Assembly (NCBI RefSeq): GCF_051020765.1
Contig: NW_027469736.1
Span: 1 to 64,000 of the forward strand
DNA length: 64,000 nt
Reading direction: 5' to 3'
From: Lasioglossum baleicum
Lineage: Eukaryota; Arthropoda; Insecta; Hymenoptera; Halictidae
This document shows, piece by piece, positions 26,901 through 38,009 of this stretch. A program made the translations under genes and the position numbers. The notes below the pieces were generated by a model, which was not told the origin of the DNA, ran no database searches, and saw only the letters and a list, made by a program, of their open reading frames with translations. Numbering within the stretch: position 1 is the stretch's first letter; each line of letters begins with the position of its first letter.

Positions 26901-29900
26901 ATGGAAAAAATCGCAGGTAAAGTGAAAGGTTCTTTTGTCTTTGTACACAACGATTACGTGTACAATAAAGATCATCGCAGTGAAAATATTTATCGTTGCA
27001 ACACACGACGCACCACACGATGTTGTGGGGCTGTGATGGTTCTCAGCGATGGGACTATTACGCTATTAAAATCCCACAATCATTCTAAATTGTTTCATAC
27101 AATCCAGCGGGAGAAAATGAAAAGTGATATGCTTCAACTATGTCGGGAGACATTGATCCCATTAAAAAAAATCTTCGATGACATCTGTAGACAGTAATTA
27201 TTGTACCATATTTTTGAAAGAAACTTTGAACAATATGAAATAGATTTAAAAATTATCAGAAAACTAAATAAAATTCTTTTTTTGTGTAGGTATCCTATTG
27301 CTGCAAGCACATTATCATATAACAGTATAAAAGCTGTACTTTTCCGAGAAAGACAAAAAAGCTATCCACAAGTTGCGCCTAATTTAATCGCCATAAATGA
27401 CTGCATTGAGACTCATTCTATCATGGATAACATTACTAAAATAGTAATAACGGATGAAGAGGGTAAAGCAGCCATTTTGTTCACTACAGGCACACTTTTG
27501 AACGTTCTTGATACCTCCCACTGTATCTATGCTGATGGTATTTTCTCCGTAAGTAGTATACAAGTAAAAGTAAAGTATATATGTAGGGTGTAACAGAGAA
27601 CATGTGAGAATCAACTCAGGAACTGTAATTGTACTATATTTAAAAACATTGAGAAATATTCATATAAATGTATGTCTATCTGTCTTGATGAGATTTTTCT
27701 GTTTTAATTTTGTCTTATCTAATTCCATCTGTGTGTGCATAAGATATTGAAAATGACTATCTTGCCAATTTCCAGAAAACTTGTAGAAGTCTTGTTATGG
27801 ATCCGGTTACACTCTGAAAGACTCCTGGTGTTTGCCGAATTTGTTGAGAAGCTTATTGTAGTCTGAAGCTTGCGTGAATTCTTGCTTATGAGATATACCG
27901 GTTTACTGTGCAGTTTATGGACAGAGAGAGTTTGCTCTTTTTACAAAATCCGTTATATCTCGTAAACAAAGATAGATCAAGCATATGTTTATATGAATTT
28001 TTTTCATTGTTTTAGACGTACAATCAGTTTCTGAAGTGGGTCTCACATATTCTGTTACACCTTGTATAATATATGTGTATGTATAGACACATAAGACAAA
28101 CACACAACATTATGTCAGTGTTTAAAGTGTGTATAGTGTATATTATTATTAATATATAAGGTATTTCTAGGATTTTGTCTACTCTAATATTGCTGTTGTT
28201 TTTGCAAATCCAAATGTTTATTACACTGAGAAGTAACTTGTAAAAGAATTAGCAAATTGTGCGATTCGTGTTTTTTCAACTTTTTGAAGTAATCGACGAT
28301 TTTTCACTAATAAATGAGTATAAATGTGTTGATATTGGAATGCCTCTGTGCCGAAAATTCATGATAATTTGAATGAGGCTATCAAGAAATACACTTGATA
28401 TGACCTCTATTACTCTCAAGACAAAGAAAATATTTCTATAGAGATTTACTTTATTAATTATGTTCCAAGTCAAATATTTTTCGAGCGACTGCTGACCAGA
28501 TGTAGCATCCTTATTTCCAGCACGGTATTTCATTACCCTGAACTTACGCTACTTGGACAGGCAAGGACCGCTTCTTGTAAGATAACAAAGATATTGGTCA
28601 GACAAGAAAATATTAAATTTATTAGTCCCTCAAATTATTATGAATTGTCTGGTCATTTCAAGATCAACATACGTGTTTAAAATCCATTTTTTTAAATCAG
28701 CTACACTAGTAAAAATGTGTCGCTGTTACAAAAAAAATCGTCGATAAACTTTAAAACTTGAAAAAAATTTTCTTGACGGAAAAAAACATGAAAATGAAAA
28801 CAACTATTGTTTTGTATATTTTGTTATTTGTAAAAGTAATGAAGACATTAAAATGGATGAGATAAACGAAATACCTGGTATTCATATAATATGTAGTATA
28901 GACATAATACTGAATGTATATATGTATTATGTATCAACGAATTATATAATAGTTGGACTGTTTTTAATTTCTTAGAAGGAACAGAAAATGTTAAAAAATG
29001 TTCTTCCGAAAGTTGTTTCATATGAAGGGGGACATAATGTGATACAAATATTCTTTTAATACGAAATAATGGAAAAGATGTATATATATATATTATATTT
29101 TATTTCTATTCAATTCTATACAATTTGCATTTTATTTCTATTCAAGGTTTTACCTCCTAAACCACCAATTGCACAACTTTATATTATTCACATTGTATAC
29201 ATGGATACCGAAGTATAATATACATTACCAAAGTATGTTATTTTAGTTTGTTATACTATAATTATATGATGTGTATAGGCAATGTTGGGCAAATTTTATT
29301 TTGATTATCGTACAAAGAATAATGTAAGAATTTATTCCTGAATCACGAGTAACGATATTATTTGGAGAAAAATTATTTATTAGTAACGAATAAATCTGTA
29401 TCGTAATAAATAAATACTATGTTTTGTTATTCGAAATTAGTTCACGACAAATAGATTTGAAGATTAAAATGCACTCAACACTGACAGATGTTAATAGCAC
29501 TTTAGGTGAAATATTTTTCGAGTTAACGTTTGATAATTGACGAAGTACCCTAAATTGAGAGAGCATTTACAGGTTATCGTAATGTTTTGTTATGTAATAT
29601 AGAAATTAGCATTTAGACGTTTGTTTTAAATATCCCATTGTAACATTATTTATTTTGTAATTTTACTACAAGCATAAAAGTGCATATAATTTTTATTCTT
29701 TCCCTTTAATACATGGTAACTGCTGCCCTATGACCAGGGTAAAAATTCACATCGTATTGATAGTGGTACCAAATTTAACAGCTTATATTATACTTATGAA
29801 AGTTTTGCTTTGAAAGGGAGTGGGTACAATATTTATATTGTGCGAAACATTAACAAAAGCTATGTATATAGCAATATGGAGCAAGATAAAAGAATTAGCT

Positions 29901-32347
29901 CCAACGCTTCATGAGAATTTGAAGTTTACAATGACTGATTATGAAAGTGCAGCAATGATTGCATTGGAGCAGCAGTTTCCATTGAGCAGTGTAAAAGGCT
30001 GCTGGTTCCACTATAATCAGGTTAATATAATTTTATAGGGAATAAATTTACTGCCCATAAAAAGATATAATTTTAAACCAAGTGTACGTTTTACAGGCTT
30101 TATTACGAAAATGGCGCCATTTAGGTCTCGCAGATGCACCAACTAAAGTATTGTCAATGGCAATGACATTAGCTTTAGCTCCTGCAGACCTCTTTAAAAA
30201 AGGGTTTGCTGAAATTGAAAGAGAATCAGCTTCTTTTACCGCTGAGCATCCTCCAATCAAAATTTTTATCGAATACATACGATCCACGTGGTTGCCAAAA
30301 GCAGAAAAAGTTTCAGTATATGATTGTCCCATGAGAACAAACAATACCACCGAGTCTTACAATAATGTTGTTTCATTGAAGTTAGGAAGAGGGAAAAAAA
30401 ACATATGGATATTTTTGGGTAATTCTTTCATTAATTTTATTTCATTTATACATTTTTATTTGTGTATAAAACAAAATTTAAAAGAACGATTTCTCATCCA
30501 AGCCAAGTTAACTGTGTAAACTTTACAGAAACTATAAAGCAACTAATAATGGATGAAGAAATTAAATTAAAAAGACTCAATGAAGGACAATGTGTACGTC
30601 GTAAAAGCAACAAGAAAAGTGTAATAAGAGATAATAAGATTGGATTACTACAGAAACATCTTGCTAGTGGAAGGTTTGATTTTGTCCTAAATGTTAAAAA
30701 ATATAATTATACATAAAAGATATTTACTTATTGGTTTTTAGATTAACTTTGAAAGAGTTTTTATTATCGTTTCATAAAGGTCATAAGATATTAATGTATG
30801 GAGATCATGAAGGTAAAGTATGAAAATTGGTGTTAATGTAAACAAAAATAGGGATTGTTCTAATCGCGCATTGTTTTCATTGCACATAAGTTTTTCCCAG
30901 AACCGTAATGACCTCAATCAAAATAAACTACCATCCATTTTTACTTCGAACTGTTAACACATTCACGACCGGCGGTTATTAAGTGAGACTTATAGCTATG
31001 TACCGCCTATAGCTGAATACCGTAAGGTCACAAACATAGGTCTACGACTACGCTATCGGTATACAGCTACAGAATTTGAAATGTCGTAGGACTAGGTTAC
31101 CTGTCTTGAATCTATTAATAATTTAAACACGCGGGACTGGTTAAAACAGTGTGTAATGAGGATTCTCATAAAAAAAGTCTTTTAATACTCTTGTCATGAT
31201 TTACCGAGGTTGCAAAATTTTCAACATTTTACTTATAATAGATAATCTAATTAATATTAAATTAATAATCACTTTAATAAAATATATAAAATATTTTCCT
31301 TATTTATAGCGGTACATGTTTGCACTACTCCAGAACCGATTTGTGTTATAAAAAATGAAATTACTGATCAAAATCGAAGTAAGTTAATACTTAAGTGTGG
31401 ATTTATAGTGGAGCTGCGAGCATCGATGATAGCGGCGCGGTGAAAACAAACCAACATGCGTGACAACATTTCGACACATACTAATGAAAAAGTACATATG
31501 TATTTTCATTGTTTTTCTTTTTTTTTCACCGCACAGCTCACCTCGCTGCTCCACTATAAATCCACCCTAAGGCGGTAGACTTGTTTCCAGAATTGCAAGG
31601 ATGCGGGATGCGCGTTCTCATTTCTCGATAATACAAAGATGGGATTTTAAGTAGTGAAAAGCGCTAGATAAAAGATTAATCTGGGCTGCGATCGCCCTCT
31701 ATAGTCCTATTTTTACGTTTATGAGGCGTAATTTGCATTATTCGACAAGCATGTAGCTATGAAAATAGCTATGAAATCAGCTACATACGTTAGTTGTATG
31801 CTTCCGAATAATGCAAATTACGCCCGCAAATAAAAAAATAGAACTCTTGAGGGCGAGAGCGGCCTAGATCGAGCTATCTAGCGATTTTGTCTACTGAAAA
31901 CCCCCATTTTTGTATTATCGAGAAATGAGAACGCGAATCCCGCACCCTCGCAATCCAGGAAAAACGAATTTACTCGTTTAAAGACATCTTTAAGACGTCT
32001 CATTGTCAGTGCTATCTGGATATAGTTGAGAAACAGAATTTAGTGAAAATTTTATGACAACCGGTAAATCTACAATCTTAATAATTATTTCTTAATAATT
32101 ATTTTAACAATTCCAGGTGCATATAAAAAATGTACGAAGAAAAGAGTCAACCAAGAATTGGAGGACAAAGGTACAATTTATATGGACTAAACTTAGTATT
32201 GCTAGAGAAGAACTCATTTCTCTCTTACTAAATTGTTTTTTTACAGATAATCTGAACGTACGTGGACATGCAGAATTGCTGGGCAAAAAGGCTAAATTCA
32301 CAAACTTAAAAATGCCACTTGTAATATTGGAAAAACTCAATATTTGA
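26901..32347 (+). CDS. Left FLYWCH/MULE transposase, spliced, apparently intact
   Basis: Predicted exons: 26901-27193, 27290-27548, 29147-29212, 29817-30020, 30097-30418, 30529-30673, 30742-30812, 31310-31378, 32117-32170, 32247-32347. They total 1584 nt (527 residues plus stop) with GT/AG borders and no internal stop. Residues 10-61 form a FLYWCH zinc finger (C33, C41 or C42, H59, H61) that would bind the element ends. The MULE DDE core has D180 (YADGIF), D247 (MTDYESA), the CWFH pair C268/H271 and E360 (NTTESYN). Exons 2, 4, 5 and 6 have exactly the lengths and phases of the right gene. Introns hold three inverted-repeat elements. The first six to seven exons are well supported by homology; the last three rest on phase and splice sites only. 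It may be an active transposase or a domesticated gene. Confidence 0.78.
27586..28063 (+). mobile_element. Inverted-repeat (MITE-like) element in intron 2 of left MULE gene
   Basis: Left end GGGTGTAACAGAGAACATG and right end CATATTCTGTTACACCTT are inverted over about 40 bp with mismatches, bounded by TA on both sides. No coding capacity. Probably a Tc1/mariner-type non-autonomous element. It explains most of the 1.6 kb intron; the rest (28064-29146) holds only a weak inverted pair around ATCGACGATTTTT at about 28285 and 28735. Confidence 0.6.
31394..31571 (+). mobile_element. Short inverted-repeat element in intron 8 of left MULE gene
   Basis: About 178 bp with ends GTGGATTTATAGTGGAGC and GCTCCACTATAAATCCAC, inverted, next to TTA/TAA. 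TA-type target is likely. No ORF. Confidence 0.65.
31590..31965 (+). mobile_element. Long foldback element in intron 8 of left MULE gene
   Basis: Two arms of about 170 bp are imperfect inverted copies: GCGTTCTCATTTCTCGATAA on the left pairs with TTATCGAGAAATGAGAACGC on the right, and GTAATTTGCATTATTCG pairs with CGAATAATGCAAATTAC near the centre. Non-coding MITE-like element. Confidence 0.75.
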
Positions 32348-32439
32348 GTTTTTAACACAATTTTTGTCGTTTGGCCATTTTGGATGTACGTTACAAAGAG
32401 ATCTTCAATATTTACAAAGAGATTCCAATTGACCTTCAC

Positions 32440-32880
32440 AGATGGGTCATTCCACGCGAAAACGGACACATTTTGGAGTAAAATTTCAGATTTTGTTCAA
32501 ATTTAAATATGGTGATTTTTGATATCTTAACAAAACGTGTTAACCTTTTTTCATTGAGTCATAAGTTTAGAATTATCAAAGCGATGAAAATGGGTTTTTG
32601 GGAACTTGTAGTGAAATCATAAGAGTATCTACTAAAAATGTTTTTTTCACCATTTCTTTTGCTATCATTTTAAACATATTCCGAATTTTCAATAGACCCG
32701 TGTCCCCTTTACGGACCTCTATTAAAAAAGATATACTGCCTCAGACAGCCAAACACAGTGGGCTGGATCGTGACATTTTACTATAACTGCTGAACCATAA
32801 AAGATATCGAGATAAAATTTGCACTAAAATTCATTATAAAATGATTTTTATGCGTTGATAATTCTTGTAATAAATATATA
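32440..32880 (+). repeat. Inner inverted repeat, left MULE unit
   Basis: 32445-32690 is a diverged reverse complement of about 38310-38575 (shared CGCGAAAACG and TTTTGGAGTAAAATTTC). 32745-32880 matches the outer right-arm segment near 43885-43990 (GACATTTTACTATAACT, GATATCG). This makes it the distal end repeat of the left unit. The Gypsy element then interrupts it at 32881. Confidence 0.7.
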
Positions 32881-33271
32881 TATAATATTGTTCGGATTCC
32901 TTCGTAAGCAAAAACACAAGGTTGATTCGTCTAAAAATATAGAGATTTATTATTAATTACACAATAAATAATTCTTACATACTTGCCACGTGTCACACTA
33001 ACCTAAAAATATAGAGAATCAACAATTAAATGTTTGTGCTTCCCTATATTCTCTCAACATACGAACTTCTTTATAGAAACCTGCACTTGTAGACTTCTGA
33101 ATTGAAATATTTCATTAATTCCTTTCTCACGAATTATCAAGGTAATTAATTTTTAAATTAATCAATTGAATTGTCACTCTGTCTATCTGAATCTCTGTTT
33201 ACTTTATCCTCTCTAGTCCTGACCTCTCTCGAGCATCTACGCAACTCACCAGCCTATACACAAAGCTTACA
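32881..33271 (-). repeat. 3' LTR of the Gypsy-type element
   Basis: Identical by eye to 37592-37982. Minus-strand start TGTAAGCTTTGTG follows the polypurine tract directly. The far end could be drawn at CCGAACA or up to eight bases later because ATATTATA is shared by both flanks. Confidence 0.9.
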
Positions 33272-33327
33272 TCTCCCCTCCACAAGACGTTTAATTTTCA
33301 TCCGAAGATGCAAATTTAGCGTTATTT

Positions 33328-36018
33328 TTACCATACATCAGTCGACACAGGTGTGAGCTTTGTTATATGATACAAACCAAGTGATCTTTTTTTATGACCA
33401 GTGTTTATTTTATAAATTGAATTTGATACTTTCTCCAATATTTCAAAGGGGCCTATCCTGATTTCATCCATTTTTTTCCTGTTTAATTTATTTCCATTAA
33501 CCACGTAAACTAAATCTCCTTTTTTGAAATTATACTGTGTTCTGTTTTTATCAAATATAGACTTGTTATAGTCATGGGATTTTTTTGTTTTGAGCAGTGC
33601 TATTCTTCTATCTTGTTCCAAACTTCTTGTATTTTTATTTTTCCCTTTTAATTCAGGTGGTAGCAAGTCAGTAGATTCTCCACTTAGCAGGTATTTTGGT
33701 GAAAATCCTGTAATTGTGTGATTTGTTTCGTTGTATTTTTTTGTACATTCTTCTGCTATTTTGGACCATGCTGATTTTTTTTCTTTCTCATTCAGTTTAC
33801 AGCGTATTCTAGTCACCAACGTCTGATTTAATCTTTCGTTTAGGCCGTTAGAGAAAGGTGCATCTTCGGCTGTAAAAACCAGTTGTATATTTCGATTTTC
33901 GAGATAATTTTTGAATTCGCTTGAATTTAAGGCCGGATATTGATCTGAGAGCAGTATTTCAATCGTGTTATCTTTCGAAACCTTCTCAATCAGTTTTATG
34001 AAGTCTTGAGCGTTTTGATTTTTCGAGCATGAGCTGTATGTAAATCTCGTAAAATGGTCTACTAATAGATGTAGATATTTCTTCGTTGATCTTCGACCCC
34101 CAAATCCACCAACTGTGTCCACAGACATTATTTGGAAGGGTTTCTCGGCTGGACCTAATTGTGACATTAGACCATATTTTCTGTTTGCTCTTGTTTTATT
34201 TTTTATGCAGACTTCACAGTTTTTACATATTATTTTGATGTTTTTCATTATATTCTGTGCCGTGTAAAAAGGTTTTACCTTAGCTTCCATCTGATTTATT
34301 CCTATGTGGCAGTAGTTTTCGTGAATTTTCTTCAGCACAATTTTACTATATTCTTCACTTAGTATTATTTTTTTTCTTTTTCTTTTATCTTCTTTGTAGT
34401 AGATCCCATCTTCCATAGTAAATCTTGCATTCTCTCTTAACTGTTTGTTTTGTGCTTGATCACTTTTTATATCTTCTAGACTAATAATATTTACAGTCTT
34501 CAGGGTATCTTCGTTATTTTCGTGATTTTCAAAAACTGGATGTCTGCTGAGGCAGTCTGCTTCTATATTCGTTTTTCCTGGATTGTATTTTATTGTAAAG
34601 TTGTATTGGGACAGATAGTGAGTCATATCCCCTAATTCATCATCTGTTCGATTTTTAACATTTAACTTTTCTAGCGGTTTATGATCTGTATATACCGTGA
34701 AGGAGTTTCCCAGTAACCAATGTTGCCAGAATTTCAGACTTTCTTTTATGGCTAAGCATTCTAAAAAGATGGCTTTCTTCTTTTTTTGAGATTCATTTAG
34801 CTTTTTTGAAAAGTAGGCTACAGGTTTCAGATCTCCATTTAATTGGGTTTGTTTTAAAACCGCTCCTAAACCGTGTATGCTGGCATCCGTATAAATGACT
34901 GTCGGTAATTTCGGGTCAAAAATTGCAAGATTTGGTCTAGAACAAAGATGATTTTTGATTATTTCAAATGCTTCTTGGCATTCATTTGACCAGTAAAATT
35001 TTGTATCTTTACGGAGTAGATTGTGTAGCGGCTCAAGTATTATTGTGACATTTGGAATATACTTTCCATGAAAATTAATTTTCCCTAAAAACTGTCTTAC
35101 GTGTTTTTTGTTTTGTGGAGTTGGAAATTCTCTTATTGATTTTAAGTTATCTTTTAGAGGTGTAATTGTATTATCTTTTATTACGTGTCCTAAGTATTTC
35201 ACTGAATTCGCTGCAAATTTGCACTTTGTGAATTTTAGTCTAAGTCCTTCTTTTTTGATAGCGTCTAGCAATCTTTTAATATGTACTATATGCTCAGCAA
35301 ATGTTCTTGAGAAAATTAATATGTCATCGATATAGTTTACTGCAAATCCAGATAGACCATATTTTTTTATAATACCTTTTAAAATACGTTGAAAAATTGC
35401 TGGAGACGTCTTTAGGCCAAAAGGAAGACACGTCCATTGATACTGTCCTTCTTGCGTCACAAATCCTGTTTTTGGTCTATCTCCAATTCTTAGAGGTATG
35501 GACCAAAAGGCTGAATTTATGTCCAGAGTTGTAAAATATTTACAGTCAACGGTCTCAGTCATCAGGTCTTCTATCAAGGGAAATGGTTGAGATTGAGGAA
35601 CTATTATCTTATTTAATTCTCTAAAGTCTATACATAAACGACTTCTTTTCCCTTCATCTCTTTTAAAGGCTAGTGTCACTGGTGCTGCAAAAGGACTATA
35701 TGACTCCTCAATCAAATTATGTTTTAATAGTTCCGCGATCTGTTTTTCTATCTCAATTCTATCTGTGATTGAACATCTGTATGGTCTTTTATAGCAATAT
35801 TTCTCCGTTTGTAGGTCAATGAATGCTTCATAATTTTTTACTTTGCCTACGTCATATTTATCTTTGGCGAAAATCTGTTTATATTCATTTATTAGGTCGT
35901 TTATTTCTTCTCTTTGATCTGGATCTAAGTGTTTCGTGTCAGTGATAAATTGGTTTGTGTCTATTCCTTCATTGAAATTTACTTCATATTCTTGAATTAA
36001 TTTTCCTGTGTCCTGTTC
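33328..36018 (-). CDS. Gypsy pol: reverse transcriptase, RNase H, integrase
   Basis: Frame open for 897 codons; no ATG is expected since it is translated as part of a polyprotein. RT contains FRELNK, LPFGLKTSP and the catalytic YIDDILIFS. RNase H starts at YTDASIHGLG. Integrase has an H-x-H/CxxC zinc region (HENYCHIG, CKNCEVC) and the catalytic core MSVDTVGG, LLSDQYPAL and NERLNQTL. The frame begins right at an A10 tract (36019-36028 as Ts on +), across which the protease frame would have to continue. The tract length puts the two frames out of step. This is a mutation, an assembly homopolymer error, or a shift site. Confidence 0.9.
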   Translation of the reverse strand, partial: EQDTGKLIQEYEVNFNEGIDTNQFITDTKHLDPDQREEINDLINEYKQIFAKDKYDVGKVKNYEAFIDLQTEKYCYKRPYRCSITDRIEIEKQIAELLKHNLIEESYSPFAAPVTLAFKRDEGKRSRLCIDFRELNKIIVPQSQPFPLIEDLMTETVDCKYFTTLDINSAFWSIPLRIGDRPKTGFVTQEGQYQWTCLPFGLKTSPAIFQRILKGIIKKYGLSGFAVNYIDDILIFSRTFAEHIVHIKRLLDAIKKEGLRLKFTKCKFAANSVKYLGHVIKDNTITPLKDNLKSIREFPTPQNKKHVRQFLGKINFHGKYIPNVTIILEPLHNLLRKDTKFYWSNECQEAFEIIKNHLCSRPNLAIFDPKLPTVIYTDASIHGLGAVLKQTQLNGDLKPVAYFSKKLNESQKKKKAIFLECLAIKESLKFWQHWLLGNSFTVYTDHKPLEKLNVKNRTDDELGDMTHYLSQYNFTIKYNPGKTNIEADCLSRHPVFENHENNEDTLKTVNIISLEDIKSDQAQNKQLRENARFTMEDGIYYKEDKRKRKKIILSEEYSKIVLKKIHENYCHIGINQMEAKVKPFYTAQNIMKNIKIICKNCEVCIKNKTRANRKYGLMSQLGPAEKPFQIMSVDTVGGFGGRRSTKKYLHLLVDHFTRFTYSSCSKNQNAQDFIKLIEKVSKDNTIEILLSDQYPALNSSEFKNYLENRNIQLVFTAEDAPFSNGLNERLNQTLVTRIRCKLNEKEKKSAWSKIAEECTKKYNETNHTITGFSPKYLLSGESTDLLPPELKGKNKNTRSLEQDRRIALLKTKKSHDYNKSIFDKNRTQYNFKKGDLVYVVNGNKLNRKKMDEIRIGPFEILEKVSNSIYKINTGHKKRSLGLYHITKLTPVSTDVW

Positions 36019-36387
36019 TTTTTTTTTTCTCTTTCATATTTTCTTTTAGCTTTTTTATATTTAAGTTTTCATCATGGGTCAATCCAAAATTCTTTATTGT
36101 GTCTAGACCCAATATCATGTCATTATCGAAATCTTTACTTTCCAATATAAATACATTTATATTTTTCTCTTCGTCCAGTATTCTTGCTTTTAGGGTTATC
36201 AATCCATCAGTTTTTCCCCTGCCATTAATCGATTTTAACGTGCTGCTTTGTTGGTCTTTTTCTCTGTTTTTTAATTTTATTAATTTGGAATTTATCACGG
36301 TCACATTTGAACCAGGATCATAAATTGCTTTAACTTTCAATGCGTTGTTTAATAGAACGTCAATTTTGATTAATGGCGGAAAATTCA
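35984..36387 (-). CDS. Gypsy protease region of pol
   Basis: Contains the aspartic protease motif YDPGSNVTVIN and the flap-side ILGLDTI about 75 residues later. The frame opens at the gag stop, reached by a -1 shift on the A-rich heptamer, and closes shortly after the A10 tract. Short basic C terminus follows from the frame break. Confidence 0.8.
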
Positions 36388-37527
36388 GTTTTTTTTATCC
36401 TCTGTGTTAAGTTCAACTTCTAATATTGAATTTGTAGATATATTTCTATTTTGAGTTCTATTTCTTTCTGCTTTGTACCAGCATAGATTTTCTGGGTGGT
36501 ATCGGTTATTCTTACCTTTTTCTTCACAGATCTTGCATGGTTTTTTATCACTACTTCTTGTTTCTGGTTTTGTAATTCTTCTTGCATCTTTGTTATCCTC
36601 TATAATCCTTCTATTCGTTGTCTTCTCGTATCTTCTTAATTCATTGAATAAGTCTTCTGAGTTTTCTAAATCTTCTCTATCGATTTTGTCTCTCACAAAC
36701 GCCGGTAATCCTGCAGCAATCAGATTTATTAAAGTTATTTTATCTATTTCTTTGTTTGTTTCTAACAATAGACGTTCTTTTCTTAAAGCATAATCTAAAA
36801 GTGAGCCATTCAGAAATCTGTAATTTATCGCATGCATTACCGGTGACCATCCTTTATCTGCAAAGGTTCCTAAGAAATTTTCTCTCCAGATTTTCCATTC
36901 CGAATTTAGTGTATTTCTTATTAACATAGAACTATGCCAGTCTCTGCAATTATCTTCTAGAAACAATCTTAAAATTTCAATTTTTTCGACGTCTTTTGTA
37001 ATATTTAATCTGTCACATTCGCTCTCGTATATCGATAACCATAGATTTACACTAACGTTCTTACCATTGAATTTCTCAATTACAAATTTTTCGGAGATTT
37101 TACTTAAGTTTCGATTCTTCAGAGTTTGATTATCCTCTTTATGTTCAGAAAACTTTTCCAAAATCCGTAGTAAGTTTTCGTCTATTTTTGTTGTTTGAGC
37201 CGTGATTTGTTGTTTTTGGGATATTTGACTTTCTTTTAATAGATAGTCTCCTATTGCCATATTTCCGCTTTCGTCTTTATATTTACTTAATACTTCTTCA
37301 CTTAAATTAAACCATACATTTCGTGTATGTCCGCGCTTCTTGAGGGTCGTTATAACTTTTTTAAACTCGGGCAGAGCTGTGAGCTCTGCATGATGTTTTA
37401 GCGGCCACAAGTTACTTGGGATCTGAAATTTTATTTCTTTTTCATTTGTTATTGATGTAATGGCTATAACGTTTGATTTTTGGTCTTCCGCTGGAACGAC
37501 TTCAAACTGGAATTTTAACCTCTCCAT
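36385..37527 (-). CDS. Gypsy gag
   Basis: 380 residues from the ATG near the 5' LTR. N-terminal and central parts have capsid-like length without motifs I can name. The C-terminal Cys/His cluster CKIC-x9-H-x4-C is a variant zinc knuckle for RNA packaging. Ends in EDKKN and TGA, where the slippery tract lies. Confidence 0.8.
   Translation of the reverse strand: MERLKFQFEVVPAEDQKSNVIAITSITNEKEIKFQIPSNLWPLKHHAELTALPEFKKVITTLKKRGHTRNVWFNLSEEVLSKYKDESGNMAIGDYLLKESQISQKQQITAQTTKIDENLLRILEKFSEHKEDNQTLKNRNLSKISEKFVIEKFNGKNVSVNLWLSIYESECDRLNITKDVEKIEILRLFLEDNCRDWHSSMLIRNTLNSEWKIWRENFLGTFADKGWSPVMHAINYRFLNGSLLDYALRKERLLLETNKEIDKITLINLIAAGLPAFVRDKIDREDLENSEDLFNELRRYEKTTNRRIIEDNKDARRITKPETRSSDKKPCKICEEKGKNNRYHPENLCWYKAERNRTQNRNISTNSILEVELNTEDKKN
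36388..36396 (-). promoter_or_regulatory. Slippery heptamer AAAAAAC at the gag stop
   Basis: Minus strand GATAAAAAAAACTGA: A AAA AAC directly before the gag TGA, the classic -1 frameshift heptamer. A -1 shift enters the protease frame, which is open from here. No downstream pseudoknot was modelled. Confidence 0.7.
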
Positions 37528-37591
37528 AATATTGTGTATTCGACGTCTTTTCTCGTGCGCGTTTCTTGGCCAAACGTGATAATTGTTGATT

Positions 37592-37982
37592 TATAATATT
37601 GTTCGGATTCCTTCGTAAGCAAAAACACAAGGTTGATTCGTCTAAAAATATAGAGATTTATTATTAATTACACAATAAATAATTCTTACATACTTGCCAC
37701 GTGTCACACTAACCTAAAAATATAGAGAATCAACAATTAAATGTTTGTGCTTCCCTATATTCTCTCAACATACGAACTTCTTTATAGAAACCTGCACTTG
37801 TAGACTTCTGAATTGAAATATTTCATTAATTCCTTTCTCACGAATTATCAAGGTAATTAATTTTTAAATTAATCAATTGAATTGTCACTCTGTCTATCTG
37901 AATCTCTGTTTACTTTATCCTCTCTAGTCCTGACCTCTCTCGAGCATCTACGCAACTCACCAGCCTATACACAAAGCTTACA
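37592..37982 (-). repeat. 5' LTR of the Gypsy-type element
   Basis: Partner of 32881-33271. Followed on + by host TATACTTTTTG. The 64 bases between this LTR and the gag ATG should contain the primer-binding site, which I could not assign to a tRNA. Confidence 0.9.
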
Positions 37983-38009
37983 TATACTTTTTGTAATCAT
38001 TTTTAATTA

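Larger units (their letters stand above)
24716..27076 (+). repeat. Left outer inverted arm of MULE structure
   Basis: Reverse complement of 43289-45379, nearly identical apart from a 272-bp insertion (hAT foldback plus target duplication) and a few indels around 25150-25210. It spans tip repeats, two related segments of about 310 bp (25216-25510 and 25731-26025), the upstream region and the first 58 or so codons of the transposase, stopping at the end of the FLYWCH domain. Confidence 0.9.
32881..37982 (-). mobile_element. Gypsy-type LTR retrotransposon with matching LTRs
   Basis: Two 391-bp direct repeats (32881-33271 and 37592-37982) that look identical, flanked by TATA as a likely 4-bp target duplication. 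Minus order: LTR, gag, protease, RT/RNase H/integrase, purine tract GGAGGGGAGA, LTR. No envelope ORF. Domain order RT-RNaseH-integrase is Gypsy (Metaviridae) type. LTR identity implies a recent insertion, although a one-base tract length break separates protease and RT frames. It inserted at the centre of the MULE palindrome. Confidence 0.92.

Noticed and set aside
28270..28770. Possible further MITE around the ATCGACGATTTTT inverted pair
   Set aside because: Inverted match is only about 30 bases with mismatches and no flanking duplication was visible.
30900..31200. Candidate element in intron 7 of the left MULE gene
   Set aside because: CpG-containing segment stands out slightly, but I found no terminal repeats or duplication.
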